This document shows, in pieces, positions 33,076 through 42,615 of a stretch of DNA of 64,000 nt; the first letter of the stretch is position 1; each line of letters begins with the position of its first letter. A program made the translations under genes and the position numbers. The notes beneath the pieces were generated by a model. The model was given only the letters and a program-made list of their open reading frames with translations, did not search any database and was not told the DNA's origin. This DNA is from Amycolatopsis methanolica 239 (GTDB taxonomy: Bacteria; Actinomycetota; Actinomycetes; Mycobacteriales; Pseudonocardiaceae), in contig NZ_CP009110.1 in the NCBI RefSeq assembly GCF_000739085.1, forward strand, positions 248,001-312,000. Reading direction: 5' to 3'.

Positions 33076-33722
33076 CGGCGATCCGGATTCTCGTCGCGGA
33101 CGATCAGGAGGTGGTTCGCCGGACTCTGCGGCAGATCTTCGAGGCTGAGGATGATCTCGAGGTGATCGGCGAGGTGGCCGATGGTGATTCGGTCGTGCAA
33201 CTGGCTCGTGAGTTGCGGCCGGACGTCGTGCTGGTCGACGTCCGGATGCCGGGACGCGATGGGTTGTCGGTGACCCGGGAGCTTGCTGGACCGGAGGTGG
33301 CGGATCCACTGCGGGTCATCGTGATCACGACGTTCGAACTCGACGAGTACGCGCGAGTCGCGCTCCAGCACGGGGCTTGTGGGTTCCTGTTGAAGAGGTC
33401 CGGGCCTGGTTTGCTGGTCGAAGGTGTTCGCGCTGCCGTGTCGGGCGACATGCTGATCAGTCCGCAGATGACCATGCGCCTCTTCCAGCAGATGTGCCTG
33501 CCCGCAGTCCGTGATCGTCGGCCGGCGGCGTTGACCGAACGGGAATGGGAGATAGCGCGTCTCGTCGCGGAGGCGAAGACGAACCTGGAGATCGGCCAGG
33601 TTCTGGGAATCACGGTGGGGACGGTGAAAACGCACCTGAGGAGCGTCCAGCGGAAGCTGGGCCTGCGTAATCGGGTCGCGATCGCCGCCTGGGCGTGGGA
33701 AACCCGCGTTGAGCGGAGGTGA
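33072..33722 (+). CDS. NarL/FixJ-type response regulator
   Basis: A 216-residue partner of the preceding kinase. The receiver domain has the acidic pair ADD near residue 10, phosphoacceptor Asp56 in VDVRMPG and lysine in LLKRS. The C-terminal LuxR helix-turn-helix (about 150-212) contains LTEREWEIARLVAEAKTNLE and GTVKTHLRSVQRKLGLRNR. Start GTG overlaps the kinase stop. Targets are unknown; the next gene to the right could be one. Confidence 0.93.
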   Translation: MTAIRILVADDQEVVRRTLRQIFEAEDDLEVIGEVADGDSVVQLARELRPDVVLVDVRMPGRDGLSVTRELAGPEVADPLRVIVITTFELDEYARVALQHGACGFLLKRSGPGLLVEGVRAAVSGDMLISPQMTMRLFQQMCLPAVRDRRPAALTEREWEIARLVAEAKTNLEIGQVLGITVGTVKTHLRSVQRKLGLRNRVAIAAWAWETRVERR

Positions 33723-33974
33723 GAAGTCAGAAGGTAACGAGAGGTTGAGCGAGCACGCGGGGGTGACTACGGACCGCAGGATTGTGCACTTGATCATCAC
33801 CCGATGGAGTTATCTTAACCCGTGATCAGGGAAAGTGAGAGTCTCTCGGCATCGATCAACTCATCGCGCTGGTAGCTTTTCCCGAGCCGCAGCTGGTTCT
33901 GTAGGTGGTCGAGTGACGCCCGGCAAGCGGCGAAGTACCGGGGACAGTCCAGGCCGTGCCGATGGAGGGTGTTG

Positions 33975-34667
33975 ATGGCGCGCACGATCCTGCGTGACAG
34001 GTCGGATGACCTCGTGTGGAGCGTGCAACTGGCGGACCGTACGGGAATCGTCGCCGCGAGCGCGCCCAAGCCCGTCGACACCTGCGGAGACGACGCGCCG
34101 ACGGTTACCGATTTCCCGCCCGTGTCCGGCGAGCTCGCGCTCACCCCGGTGGTTGATTTGCCCGGTGCCGTGGAGAAGCGGCGGCTGCTCCGTCGGGTGC
34201 GTCGTAACCTGCTGGTCGCGGCTGCGGCTGTCGTCCTTTTGGGGGTGGGCTGGATTGCGGGCGGCACCTTCGGTTCTGGCGAGGATGCGGGGAGGGCGCC
34301 TGCGGTGGCTGCCGGGGTGGTGCCGAACGCCGGTCTTGCCCAGCCGGTGCAACCGGCTCCGAGCACGAGTTCCGCTCCTCAGGCGCCGGTGACCACCCCG
34401 CCGACAACGGTTCCGCCGACGGTCAAGACTTCCGCGCCGGTGCAGAAGAAGCCGACCGCAACAAAGAAGACGGCCGTCAACCACGGTGAGGCGCGTACAG
34501 GTCCGGTCGAGGACACCAAGGCGCAGGACAAGCCGCTCGGCCAGGCGATCGACGAGCAGATCAAGCAGCTGTTCGAGGTCTGGACGTGGAACCAGATCGA
34601 CCCGCGCGGTGACTTCGAGGAGAAGCAGGACCGGTCTCCGCGGTCCTACGGGCCGCTCGGTCGCTGA
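33975..34667 (+). CDS. Hypothetical single-pass membrane protein with Pro/Thr-rich outer region
   Basis: A 230-residue protein of unknown function. About 75 hydrophilic residues lead to a basic patch (RRLLRRVRRN) and one membrane segment (about 80-100, LLVAAAAVVLLGVGWIAGG), followed by a Pro/Thr/Ala-rich stretch and a Lys-rich then acidic tail. The layout suggests a cytosolic N terminus and an extended region in the wall. ATG at 33975 has a GGAGGG site five bases upstream. The 252 bases before it hold the promoter; a minus-strand open frame there is not supported. Confidence 0.65.
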   Translation: MARTILRDRSDDLVWSVQLADRTGIVAASAPKPVDTCGDDAPTVTDFPPVSGELALTPVVDLPGAVEKRRLLRRVRRNLLVAAAAVVLLGVGWIAGGTFGSGEDAGRAPAVAAGVVPNAGLAQPVQPAPSTSSAPQAPVTTPPTTVPPTVKTSAPVQKKPTATKKTAVNHGEARTGPVEDTKAQDKPLGQAIDEQIKQLFEVWTWNQIDPRGDFEEKQDRSPRSYGPLGR

Positions 34668-35601
34668 GCCCTCTCGGTCGGTGTCGGCCGAGGAACCGTC
34701 CGCGCACGCCGCCTGCGGGGTGTCGGGTTGGTCCTGGGTGCCGACGGGACGGGCGGGTGTGCCGGTGCTTGGATCGGCTGCACAGCATCCGATGCCGGGT
34801 GTTCGCCGCGGTTGGGCTGGTGGAAGAGTCGGGGCGGCCGGAACAATGACGGGTGGGCAGAGCGCGGCTGGGACTGGGCCAGGCGGGCAGGCGCGATGGC
34901 GCATGTCGCCGTGGGGAGTGGCGACGGGCGAGGCGGCGCAGTGGGCGACGTGGCGGCATGGTGAGGCTGTGACGTGGCGGGGTGGCGGCCGTGCCGCGAC
35001 GTCAACGGGGCGACGTGGCGGGGCGGCGATGGCGCGCGGCGACGAGGCGGGGCGGCGCTGACGCGGCGGTTGATGACGTCCAGCGGCGCGGCGGCGTGGC
35101 CGCGACATGACGCGGTGGCGCGGGTGCCGCGATGTCGATGTGGCGACGTGGCGACGTGGCGGAATGAGGAGACGCGGCGATGCCGTGATGGTGCGAAGCC
35201 GTGGTGGCGGCGTGCCGGAGATGGTGAGTTGCCGAGGCGTCGACGTGCTGCGGGTGCTAAGGCGTCGATGTGCTTCGGGTGTCGAGCGTCGACGTGCAGC
35301 GGGCGCGGGGGCGTCGGGGTGCCGCGGCGCTTCGGTGCCGACACGCTGCGGCGCAACTCGCCGACGTGCTGAGCTTCGACGTGCCGCCCCGCCGACCCGC
35401 CGACTGACCGGGATGTCGAGACGTCGAGACGTCGAGTTGCCGATGCGCGGGGCGTGCCGGGTGCCGACTTGCTGAACTGGCGACTCCTCGGTGCAAACCG
35501 GGGCAACTGATCGCGAGACCAGCCGTGCGCCGGGGTGGGGCGAGTCAGCCTGGCTCCTGGAGGCAGCCGGGTGACCCCGGCGCCGCGAGGCGGTGCCAGG
35601 G
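34668..35601. repeat. Repeat island 2: G-rich degenerate repeats, no gene
   Basis: About 930 bases with no convincing gene. From about 34900 the plus strand is G-rich and made of degenerate GACGTGGCG and GCGGCG units. Clear short tandems include TGGCGACG repeated with 8-base period near 35140-35161 and GTCGAGAC repeated near 35415-35436. Composition is opposite in strand to repeat island 1. Open frames here are artefacts of composition. Confidence 0.8.
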
Positions 35602-36006
35602 TCAGACGTTCGTGATCTCGTCGATGAAGGCGTCCACGTCGAAGCAGTCGCTCTCCGTGCCCAGGGGGACGAGTTCCGTAGCGGCGTCCAGGAAGCGTTC
35701 GACGTCCTCGCGCTCGATCTCGACCAGTGCGTAGCCGTCGGGGGACTCGATCTCCAGGATGAGGATGCCTTCGTCGGTCGACAGGTCAGGCCGGACGCGC
35801 ACGTCGCCGATGCCGGAGGGCTCCCGCAGGCCCGTGACGAGCAGCTCCCGGGCGAAGGTCCACTCCACCCAACGGCCACGCTCCGTCCGGAACGCGATGT
35901 TCACGGCGAACGGCTCGCTCGCGACGTACGACAGTCGAGACAGGACTGGAGCACTGGAGCCGTTGAGTGACACGAACTGGCTCTGGGTGACGGTATCGGT
36001 GTTCAC
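35602..36006 (-). CDS. SsgA-family sporulation/cell division regulator
   Basis: A 134-residue SsgA-like protein. Diagnostic blocks include LSYVASEPFAVNIAF, VEWTFARELLVTGL, PSGIGDVRVRP and the C-terminal GTESDCFDVDAFIDEI. In Streptomyces, SsgA/SsgB direct FtsZ placement and peptidoglycan events during sporulation septation; single copies in non-Streptomyces actinomycetes are SsgB-like. The GTG start has a GAGAGGTG site. It stands alone beside repeat island 2. Confidence 0.9.
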   Translation of the reverse strand: MNTDTVTQSQFVSLNGSSAPVLSRLSYVASEPFAVNIAFRTERGRWVEWTFARELLVTGLREPSGIGDVRVRPDLSTDEGILILEIESPDGYALVEIEREDVERFLDAATELVPLGTESDCFDVDAFIDEITNV

Positions 36007-36158
36007 GTGCCACCTCTCGCGGTCTTGTTCGCGCTCCCGGCGCGAACGGGTCGGACAGCGATGAGATGTAAGCGGGCGCCGAAAATGATGCGTCGCGGAC
36101 GAGTTTCACGCGATCGGTTGCAAAATCTTCGAACCTGTAACACGCGGGACCGTCGCGA

Positions 36159-36635
36159 TCAGCCGCCGTTCAGGGGAACGGTCAGGCCCACCTTGACGCG
36201 GTCCATCACGACACTCGTCGTGAAGTGCCGCACCTCGCCGTTGTCGAAGAACATCCGGCGCGTGAACGCCTCGAACTCCCCCATGTCCCGGCACTGCACG
36301 ACCAGGATGAAGTCCGCCGACCCCGTAACGTAGTAGCACTGTTGCACAGCGGAATCAGCCAGCACCTGCTTCCGGAACGCGTCCAGCACCTCCAGCCGCT
36401 CGCGCTCCATCTCCACCATCACGATGAACGTCATGTGGACCCCGACCGACGGCGGATCGATGACCGCGACCTCGCGCGAGATCACGCCGGCGTGCCGCAA
36501 CCGCTTGATGCGGCGCTGCACCGCAGCGGCCGAGAGACCCACCTCGGCGCCGATCGTCTCGGCGATCGTCCGCGAGTCGTCCTGCAGGCGTCGCAAAATC
36601 TCGTAGTCGAGTTTGTCCAGGTCAGCGGCGGGCAC
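36159..36635 (-). CDS. Lrp/AsnC-family transcriptional regulator
   Basis: A 158-residue regulator. The N-terminal helix-turn-helix (LDYEILRRLQDDSRTIAETI, then SAAAVQRRIKRLRHAGVI) is followed by the AsnC/RAM ligand domain with YYVTGSADFILVVQCRD. It probably senses an amino acid and acts as an octamer or dimer. The GTG at 36635 has no clear ribosome site and may be leaderless. It lies 37 bases downstream of the AlkZ-like gene on the same strand. Confidence 0.9.
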   Translation of the reverse strand: MPAADLDKLDYEILRRLQDDSRTIAETIGAEVGLSAAAVQRRIKRLRHAGVISREVAVIDPPSVGVHMTFIVMVEMERERLEVLDAFRKQVLADSAVQQCYYVTGSADFILVVQCRDMGEFEAFTRRMFFDNGEVRHFTTSVVMDRVKVGLTVPLNGG

Positions 36636-36672
36636 AACCGCATCGTAACTAAAACCGGGTCGGCGACGCGGC

Positions 36673-37782
36673 TCACGCAACGGCTGCGAAGCGGATGTCC
36701 CAGGCATCTTCGCCGACAGCGAAACGCACCAGCCGCGCCCCTGCGCTCTCCAGCGCATCCCGGTCCTTTGTGGAGAAACGCGCGTACGGCTCGACCTCCA
36801 GCGTCGCCCCGGCCCGGGAACGCGCGATCCGCCAGCCGCCGCGCACCAGCCCGTCGACCAGGACCGTCCCGGGGAACACCCCGTTCGGCACCCCGAACAC
36901 CCGCTTGCGCGCGTCCTCCGGCAGCACGCGAGTCCGGTCGGCGTGCGACAACAGCAGGTTGTCGAACTCGGCGATGAACCGCGGCGGCGCGGGCGTGGCC
37001 GGGTCCGGACGCGGCGCTTCGGGCAGGTCGAATACCTCGCGTCCCTGCTCGGTGCGGAACACCCGCAGCTGCGGGCGCAGCCGGTCCACCACCTCGCCGA
37101 GCCGCGTCAAGCCGCTCCACGCCTGCACGTCCGCGACGCTCGCCGGCCCGAATGCCGCCAGGTAGCGGAGCACGAGATCGTCCAGCGAGGCGTTCCGCTC
37201 CAGCGGACGCCCGAGCCAGTCCTCCGCCGTCGCGAGAGTCGTCCGCCCGCTGCGGCCCCACACCGCACGCGGCGGGACCTGCACGAGCGGGAGCAGGCCG
37301 CGGGCGGCGTGCGCGAGCGCCGCCGCCGGCGTGTCCGGCCACACCCGTGCAAGCTCTTTGCCCAGCGCGGCCGGGGTGCGCGGCTCCTCCGCCAGCAACG
37401 CGCGCGCCCGCTCCGCGACCGCACTCAGGTCAACCGGGGCAAGCGATTTCTTGTATGTGGCGTTGGTACGCAGGTCGCCGTCGAACAGCGGCTGCAGGAG
37501 CGGGCGCAGCCACCGGCAGTCGTCCGCCGTCACCAGGTGCACGGTGCCCCGCATCAACGCGATCCGCACCACCTGCCGGTCCAGCAGGAGCTGCCCGAGC
37601 TGCTCCGGCCGGAAACCGTGCAGTCGCGACCACAACCCGTAGTACGGCGGGAACGGCGCCTGTGCCTGAAGTCCGCAGAGGTGCCGGACGGCTTCCAGCG
37701 GTGTGAGCTTCGTCCTGCGCAACAGCAGCTGACGGGCGAGCAGAGCCCGGTTCAGCGCGCGCTGCCCCAGCGTGTCCGGCAT
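36673..37782 (-). CDS. AlkZ/YcaQ-family DNA glycosylase-like winged-helix protein
   Basis: A 369-residue HTH_42 protein. The region GLQAQAPFPPYYGLWSRL contains the Q-x-Q motif (Gln39, Gln41) of AlkX/YcaQ glycosylases, and LMRGTVHLV and FDNLLLSHADRTRV are family blocks. Members with Q-x-Q remove interstrand crosslinks or alkylated bases; Streptomyces AlkZ with Q-x-D gives self-resistance to azinomycin. No natural-product cluster is next to it, so general DNA repair is more likely. Start ATG at 37782 is well supported by length. Confidence 0.87.
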   Translation of the reverse strand: MPDTLGQRALNRALLARQLLLRRTKLTPLEAVRHLCGLQAQAPFPPYYGLWSRLHGFRPEQLGQLLLDRQVVRIALMRGTVHLVTADDCRWLRPLLQPLFDGDLRTNATYKKSLAPVDLSAVAERARALLAEEPRTPAALGKELARVWPDTPAAALAHAARGLLPLVQVPPRAVWGRSGRTTLATAEDWLGRPLERNASLDDLVLRYLAAFGPASVADVQAWSGLTRLGEVVDRLRPQLRVFRTEQGREVFDLPEAPRPDPATPAPPRFIAEFDNLLLSHADRTRVLPEDARKRVFGVPNGVFPGTVLVDGLVRGGWRIARSRAGATLEVEPYARFSTKDRDALESAGARLVRFAVGEDAWDIRFAAVA

Positions 37783-37902
37783 GGCCGAACCCTAGAACCT
37801 ACCGGTGACAGTTCCGGTCCGCGTAGTCCTTTCGTGGCCACGTTTTGTGACCTGGAACACAACTCACCGGTCTACCCAGGGGTAGCCCCTACAAGTGATT
37901 CC

Positions 37903-38910
37903 ATGCATGACGGACACCACGCGGTCCTTGCCGGGCTGGGAGCCTGGCTGCCGCCGCGGGTGGTGGACAACGACGACCTCGCCCAGCACCTGAACACCTC
38001 CGACGAATGGATCCGCGCGCGCACCGGCATCGGCGAGCGCCGCATCGCCGACCCTGACGTGTCCACTGTGGACATGGCGGTCGCCGCGGGCCGCAACGCC
38101 TTGCGCAGCGCCGGGTCGGACGCGATCGACGCGGTGGTGCTCGCGACGGCGACACCCGACTACCTCTGCCCGGCCAGCGCGCCGCAGGTCGCCTCGGGGC
38201 TCGGGCTCAGCGGGGTCGCCGCCTTCGACGTCAACGCCGTCTGCAGTGGCTTCATCTACGCGCTGGCCACGGCCGCGGGCCTGATCGCCGGCGGTGTCGC
38301 CGGCCGGGTGCTCGTCGTCGGCGCGGACGCGTTCAGCCGCTACTGCGACCCCGCCGACCGCACCACCGTCCCGATCTTCGGTGACGGCGCGGGCGCGGTC
38401 GTGCTGCGTGCCGGGACCGCCGACGAGCCAGGCGCGCTCGGACCGTTCGACCTGCACAGCGAGGGTGAGAACGCCGGCCTGCTGATCGTCCCGGCCGGTG
38501 GCGCGAAGCAGCGCCAGTCGGCCGACCCGCACGACCACTACCTGACCATGCAGGGCACGGCCGTGTTCCGTCATGCCTGCGCGCGCATGGCCGAATCGGC
38601 CCGTGCCGTGCTGGAGCGGTCCGGGCTCGGGGTCGGCGACGTGGACCGTTTCGTGGGTCACCAGGCGAACATCCGGATCCTCCAGGCCACCGCCAAACAG
38701 CTGGGCATGCCGAACGACCGGGTGGTGGCCAACATCGAGCGCGTCGGCAACACCAGCGCCGCCTCGATCCCGCTCGCGCTGGCCGACGCCTGCGACGACG
38801 GTGAGCTCCAGCCCGGCCACCGGGTGCTGCTGACCGCGTTCGGCGCCGGGCTGACCTGGGGTTCGACCCTGCTGACCTGGCCCGACGTCAAGCCGGGCGG
38901 CGAGGCCTAG
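37903..38910 (+). CDS. Beta-ketoacyl-ACP synthase III-like protein (FabH family)
   Basis: A 335-residue condensing enzyme with the full catalytic triad: Cys114 in AVCSGFIYAL, His253 in GHQANIRI and Asn283 in GNTSAASIP. Normal FabH starts chains by joining acetyl-CoA or branched acyl-CoA to malonyl-ACP. It is not in a fatty-acid operon here, so it may be a second FabH or serve a specialised pathway. It overlaps the convergent cyclase gene by four bases. Confidence 0.9.
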   Translation: MHDGHHAVLAGLGAWLPPRVVDNDDLAQHLNTSDEWIRARTGIGERRIADPDVSTVDMAVAAGRNALRSAGSDAIDAVVLATATPDYLCPASAPQVASGLGLSGVAAFDVNAVCSGFIYALATAAGLIAGGVAGRVLVVGADAFSRYCDPADRTTVPIFGDGAGAVVLRAGTADEPGALGPFDLHSEGENAGLLIVPAGGAKQRQSADPHDHYLTMQGTAVFRHACARMAESARAVLERSGLGVGDVDRFVGHQANIRILQATAKQLGMPNDRVVANIERVGNTSAASIPLALADACDDGELQPGHRVLLTAFGAGLTWGSTLLTWPDVKPGGEA

Positions 38911-40388
38911 TTCGTCCAGGTCTTCGTTGGCTTGTCCCGTCCGCGCAGCTGGACCGTCTCGTGCCGGGTCCACCGGGCCTGCTCGCCGGATGCCGCCTGG
39001 GACCAGAGGGTGTCGCTGGCGAGGATGCGGCCGGGCACGTGCTTCGCGTGCTCGGTCAGCCGCGCCGCTTCGTTCACCGCGTCGCCGATGACCGTGTACT
39101 CGAGCCGGCTGCGGCTGCCCAGCTGCCCCGCGAACACCGGCCCCCACGCGACGCCGATGCCCAGGTCCAGCTCGCCCTCCTCGCGAACGGCGTCCCGGAT
39201 GGCGCGCGCCGCGGACATGGCCGCGGTCGCCGGGTCGGCCAGCCGCGTGGGCGCGCCGAAGACGCACAACGCGGCGTCGCCCTGGAACTTGTTCACCAGC
39301 CCGCCGCGGGCATCGACGGCCGACACCACGCTGTCGAACAACCGGTTGAGCTTGCGCACGATCTCCTCGGGCGGCAGCCGGTAAGCCAGGGCAGTCGAGT
39401 CCACGACGTCGACGAACAACGCGGCGACCTCCCGCACGTCGCCGCTCAGCGACACGCCGTGCTCCAGGGCGTGCCGGGCGACGTCGATGCCCACGTGCCT
39501 GCCGAACAGGTCCCGCAGCCGGTCCTGTTCCCGCAGTCCGGCGACCATGCTGTTGACCGACACCTGCAGCGAGCCGATCTCGCTGGCGTCGTCCACGCGC
39601 ACCGACACGTCCTTGCGGCCGCGGGTGACGAGGCCGACCGCCATCCGCAACCGGCGCAGCGGCGCGGCGACCGCCCGCGCGAGGAGCGCCGTGCCGATCG
39701 CGCCGCTGACGAGCCCGACGATCGACAGCATGATCAGGCTGGAGGTCTCGTCGGCCCTGCCGATGTTCGGTGGCGCGGCGACGATCAGCACGCCGAGCAG
39801 CGGGACCCCGCTCGCTACGGCCCAGGTGATCGCGAGCCGGGACAGGACGCTGACCGACACCGCGTTGCGCGGCGGGCTCACCTCGAGCGCGAGGATCAGG
39901 ATCGGTCGCGCGACCCACTCCGCGGCCAGGTACATCAGGCCGACGGTGAGCAGCCCGCCGAGCCCGACGGCGAGGGTGACGCCGAGGGTGTCGAGCGCGG
40001 AGCCGAGGATGCTGGTGAGGGTGCCGAGGATGATCGTGCCGCCGAGCCAGAGGGTGCCGCTGACCAGCGCGAGGTCACGGGGCAGGCGGAGCGCGCGGCG
40101 GGCCTCCGGCGGCGTCGGGCGGCGGCCCTGGGCGAACCAGACGGCGGTGCGGCGGTGCAGGATCGCCGTCCACACCGAGCCGACGAGCACCGAGAGCAGG
40201 ACGTACGCACCGGCGCAGGTGAGCAGGATCCAGTTGCGGTCGCCCATGTCGGCGGGGATGCCCTGCAGGAACAGCAGCAGCCAGACGGCCGCCGCGCCGC
40301 ACACGCTCGACCCGACGCCGAGGACGACGAAGCCCAGCCCGGTGCGCAGCACCACGCGGAACTTCGCGAGCTGGGCGAACTTCGGCAC
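38907..40388 (-). CDS. Membrane adenylate cyclase, class III with HAMP domain
   Basis: A 493-residue protein with about six membrane segments in the first 260 residues, a HAMP linker (about 240-295, AVAAPLRRLRMAVGLVTRGR), and a catalytic domain from about 310. Metal and substrate motifs include LFVDVVDSTAL, NKFQGDAALCVFGAP and GDAVNEAARL. The layout matches the Rv1318c/Rv1319c/Rv1320c/Rv3645 group. It makes cAMP in response to an unknown membrane signal. Confidence 0.93.
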   Translation of the reverse strand: MPKFAQLAKFRVVLRTGLGFVVLGVGSSVCGAAAVWLLLFLQGIPADMGDRNWILLTCAGAYVLLSVLVGSVWTAILHRRTAVWFAQGRRPTPPEARRALRLPRDLALVSGTLWLGGTIILGTLTSILGSALDTLGVTLAVGLGGLLTVGLMYLAAEWVARPILILALEVSPPRNAVSVSVLSRLAITWAVASGVPLLGVLIVAAPPNIGRADETSSLIMLSIVGLVSGAIGTALLARAVAAPLRRLRMAVGLVTRGRKDVSVRVDDASEIGSLQVSVNSMVAGLREQDRLRDLFGRHVGIDVARHALEHGVSLSGDVREVAALFVDVVDSTALAYRLPPEEIVRKLNRLFDSVVSAVDARGGLVNKFQGDAALCVFGAPTRLADPATAAMSAARAIRDAVREEGELDLGIGVAWGPVFAGQLGSRSRLEYTVIGDAVNEAARLTEHAKHVPGRILASDTLWSQAASGEQARWTRHETVQLRGRDKPTKTWTN

Positions 40389-40653
40389 GGAGTGATCGTA
40401 TTGCCAGCAGCGGGGAAGGGCGCGTTGTTGCGGTGGTGGATCCGCGGCGGGCCTGCCCGCGCTGGGGGATCGGTGGACAAGGGCCTGCGGTGAGGCTCGG
40501 ACCGCTGGCGGGTTGGCGGGCAGTGGCGGTCGGACGCGATTCGGCGGCGCCGGGGCGTTCGCGACGGGAGCGGGGGATCGAGTCTGTTCGGGACGGTGGC
40601 GGCGCTGCCGATGCGCTCGGCGGTGGACGCCTGCGGACGGAGGAGCTCCCGGG

Positions 40654-41634
40654 TCAGGAGGCGCGCTTGCGTGAACGGGCCGGCCGCGCGTCGCGAATGG
40701 CTTTTTCCAGTTCGGCGCGGTTGAGCTTCGAGCGGCCCTTGATGTCGAGCTCCCGTGCCATCTGGTCCAGCTCCGCCTTGCTCAGCTCGGACAGGTCCGG
40801 CTCCGCGGCCTTCCGGGACTTCTTCGGGGCAGCCGAACCGCCCTTCTCCCCAGAGCCCTTGCGCCGCTCGACGCTGCGGGACAGCGCCTCGAACAGGTCG
40901 ACCACCTTCGTCGGCTCGGCGGGCTCGTCCTCGACCGTCACCGTGCGGCCGGCCTTCTTGTCGTCGATCAGCTTCAGGACGCGCTCGTTGTACTGGTCGT
41001 GGTAGTCGTCCGGGCGCCAGTCGTCCGCCATGGAGTCCACCAGCGCGACCGCCATCTCCAGTTCGCGGCCCCGCGGCTCCGCCTTCTCCGGCAGCTTCTT
41101 CAGCTCCTTCGCCGGGTTACGCACGTCCTCGGCGAACAGCAGCGTGTCCAGCACCAGCACACCGTCGCCGGCTCGGACCGCGGCGATATGTTCCTTGCCG
41201 CGCATCACGAAGCGGGCGATGCCGGCCTTGTTGGTGTCCGCCATGGCCCGCCTGAGCAGCCCGTACGCGCGCCCGAACTCCTCCTTCGTCGGCGCCAGCC
41301 AGTAGCTCTTCTGGAAGTACAGCGGGTCGATCTCGTCGAGGTCGACGAACGACTCGATGTCGATGGACCGGGACCGGCCGGGCGCGATCTGGTCCAGCTC
41401 CTCCTGCTCGACCAGCACGTAGTCGCCGTCGCCGAGGTCGTAGCCCTTCACGATGTCCTCGTAGGCCACCTCCTCGCCGGTCCGCTCGTTCACGCGCTTG
41501 TACCGGATCCGGTCCGACGTGCCGCGCTCGAACTGCCGGAAGTGCACGGTGTGGTCCTCGGTCGCGGAGTACAGCTCGACCGGCACCGTCACCAGGCCGA
41601 AGTTGATCGCACCGCTCCAGATCGCTCGCGCCAT
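40654..41634 (-). CDS. ku: Non-homologous end-joining protein Ku
   Basis: A 326-residue bacterial Ku. The core starts MARAIWSGAINFGLVTVPVE and runs to about residue 260, followed by a Lys/Arg-rich C-terminal extension with a SAP-like segment (LSELSKAELDQMARELDIKG). Ku binds broken ends as a homodimer and recruits LigD; the basic tail helps DNA binding in actinomycetes. Its ATG overlaps the stop of the upstream ligase gene (TGATG), indicating coupling, yet that ligase gene is frameshifted. Confidence 0.95.
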   Translation of the reverse strand: MARAIWSGAINFGLVTVPVELYSATEDHTVHFRQFERGTSDRIRYKRVNERTGEEVAYEDIVKGYDLGDGDYVLVEQEELDQIAPGRSRSIDIESFVDLDEIDPLYFQKSYWLAPTKEEFGRAYGLLRRAMADTNKAGIARFVMRGKEHIAAVRAGDGVLVLDTLLFAEDVRNPAKELKKLPEKAEPRGRELEMAVALVDSMADDWRPDDYHDQYNERVLKLIDDKKAGRTVTVEDEPAEPTKVVDLFEALSRSVERRKGSGEKGGSAAPKKSRKAAEPDLSELSKAELDQMARELDIKGRSKLNRAELEKAIRDARPARSRKRAS

Positions 41635-42574
41635 CACGCCTCCCGGACCACTTCGGTAGCCGACTTGTCGACACGCACGCCCGTGAACAGAGGATGCCGC
41701 AGCTTCCCGTCGCCGGTCCACTCCGAAAACCGCACCTGCACCACCACTTCCGGCTCGACCCAGCGCGGCCCGCGCTCGGGGACCGGCTCGTCGAACGGCG
41801 ACCGGCGGCGCTCCAGCCCGGTCAGCGTGCCGGTCAGCTCACGCAGCGTGGACTCGCTGTAGCGGCGCCGACCTTGCCCGCGTACCGCAACCGGCCGCGG
41901 TCGTAGTAGCCGACCAGCAACGCGCCGAACCCGGTCCGCGCCCCACCCGGCGCGCTGAACCCGCCGACGACGAACTCCTGTTCCTTGACGCACTTGAACT
42001 TCAGCCAGTCGGTCGTCCGCCCGGACCGGTACGGCGCGTCCGCCCGCTTCGCGATCACGCCCTCCCAGCCGCGCGCGCACGCGTGGGCGGAGTACTCCTC
42101 GCCGGTGGTGTTGCGGTGCGTGGCGTACCGTAACACCCCGCCCCAGTCGAAAGCCTTGCGCAGCAACTGTTTCCGTTGCCGCAGCGGCAACCCGGTCGTG
42201 TCGTGGCCGTCGAAGGCCAGCAGGTCGAACAGGTACAGGTGCACCGCGACCCCGGTGGCCTCGATGCGCCGCCGGTCGGCCAGGTGGATGCGTTGCTGCA
42301 GCCGGGCGAAGCTGGTCTGGTTGCCGTCGAAGGCGACGATCTCGCCGTCGGCGACGAAGGAGGAGGCGCCCGATCCGGCGAGCGCCTCCCCGAGTTCCGG
42401 GTATCCGGCGCTGATGTCGTTGTGGTTGCGCGACCACAGCACGGGCCGGCCGCCGTCGCGCGAGCAGATGGTGCGAACCCCGTCCAGCTTGCGCTCGAAC
42501 AGCCAGTTCTCCCTGGAAAACGGCTGCTGGGTCAGCGTCGCCACCATCGGCGCGCGCCACCCGGGATCAGCCAT
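41634..42574 (-). pseudogene. ligD: LigD-like ATP-dependent DNA ligase, frameshifted
   Basis: An ATP-dependent ligase domain of about 312 codons. The first frame carries the adenylation motif ERKLDGVR (nucleophile Lys near 31), VADGEIVAFDG, GWEGVIAKR and WLKFKCV, reaching YAGKVG. The OB-fold end (YSESTLRELTGTL to LRHPLFTGVRVDKS) continues in another frame. The break is at about 41862-41866, where one base is missing in a GC-rich stretch. The lost part includes the C-terminal domain needed for ligation. Either the gene is inactive or there is a sequencing error; the coupled ku gene looks intact. Start could be GTG 42580. Confidence 0.85.
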
Positions 42575-42615
42575 GATCACCGGTTACCCTGCGAAGCGCT
42601 CCGCAAAACCGCTGG

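Noticed and set aside
33815-33990. Possible small minus-strand gene (ending LDAERLSLSLITG-like) before the membrane protein at 33975
   Set aside because: It lacks a start with a ribosome site, overlaps the promoter region of the next gene and matches nothing I recognise.
34850-35490. Several G-rich open frames in repeat island 2 considered as PE/PGRS-like repeat proteins
   Set aside because: No start with ribosome site, many overlapping frames of equal length, and no conserved N-terminal domain.
36673-37782. AlkZ-like protein considered as a self-resistance gene of a DNA-damaging antibiotic cluster
   Set aside because: No biosynthetic genes lie nearby and it carries the Q-x-Q motif of general repair relatives, not Q-x-D.
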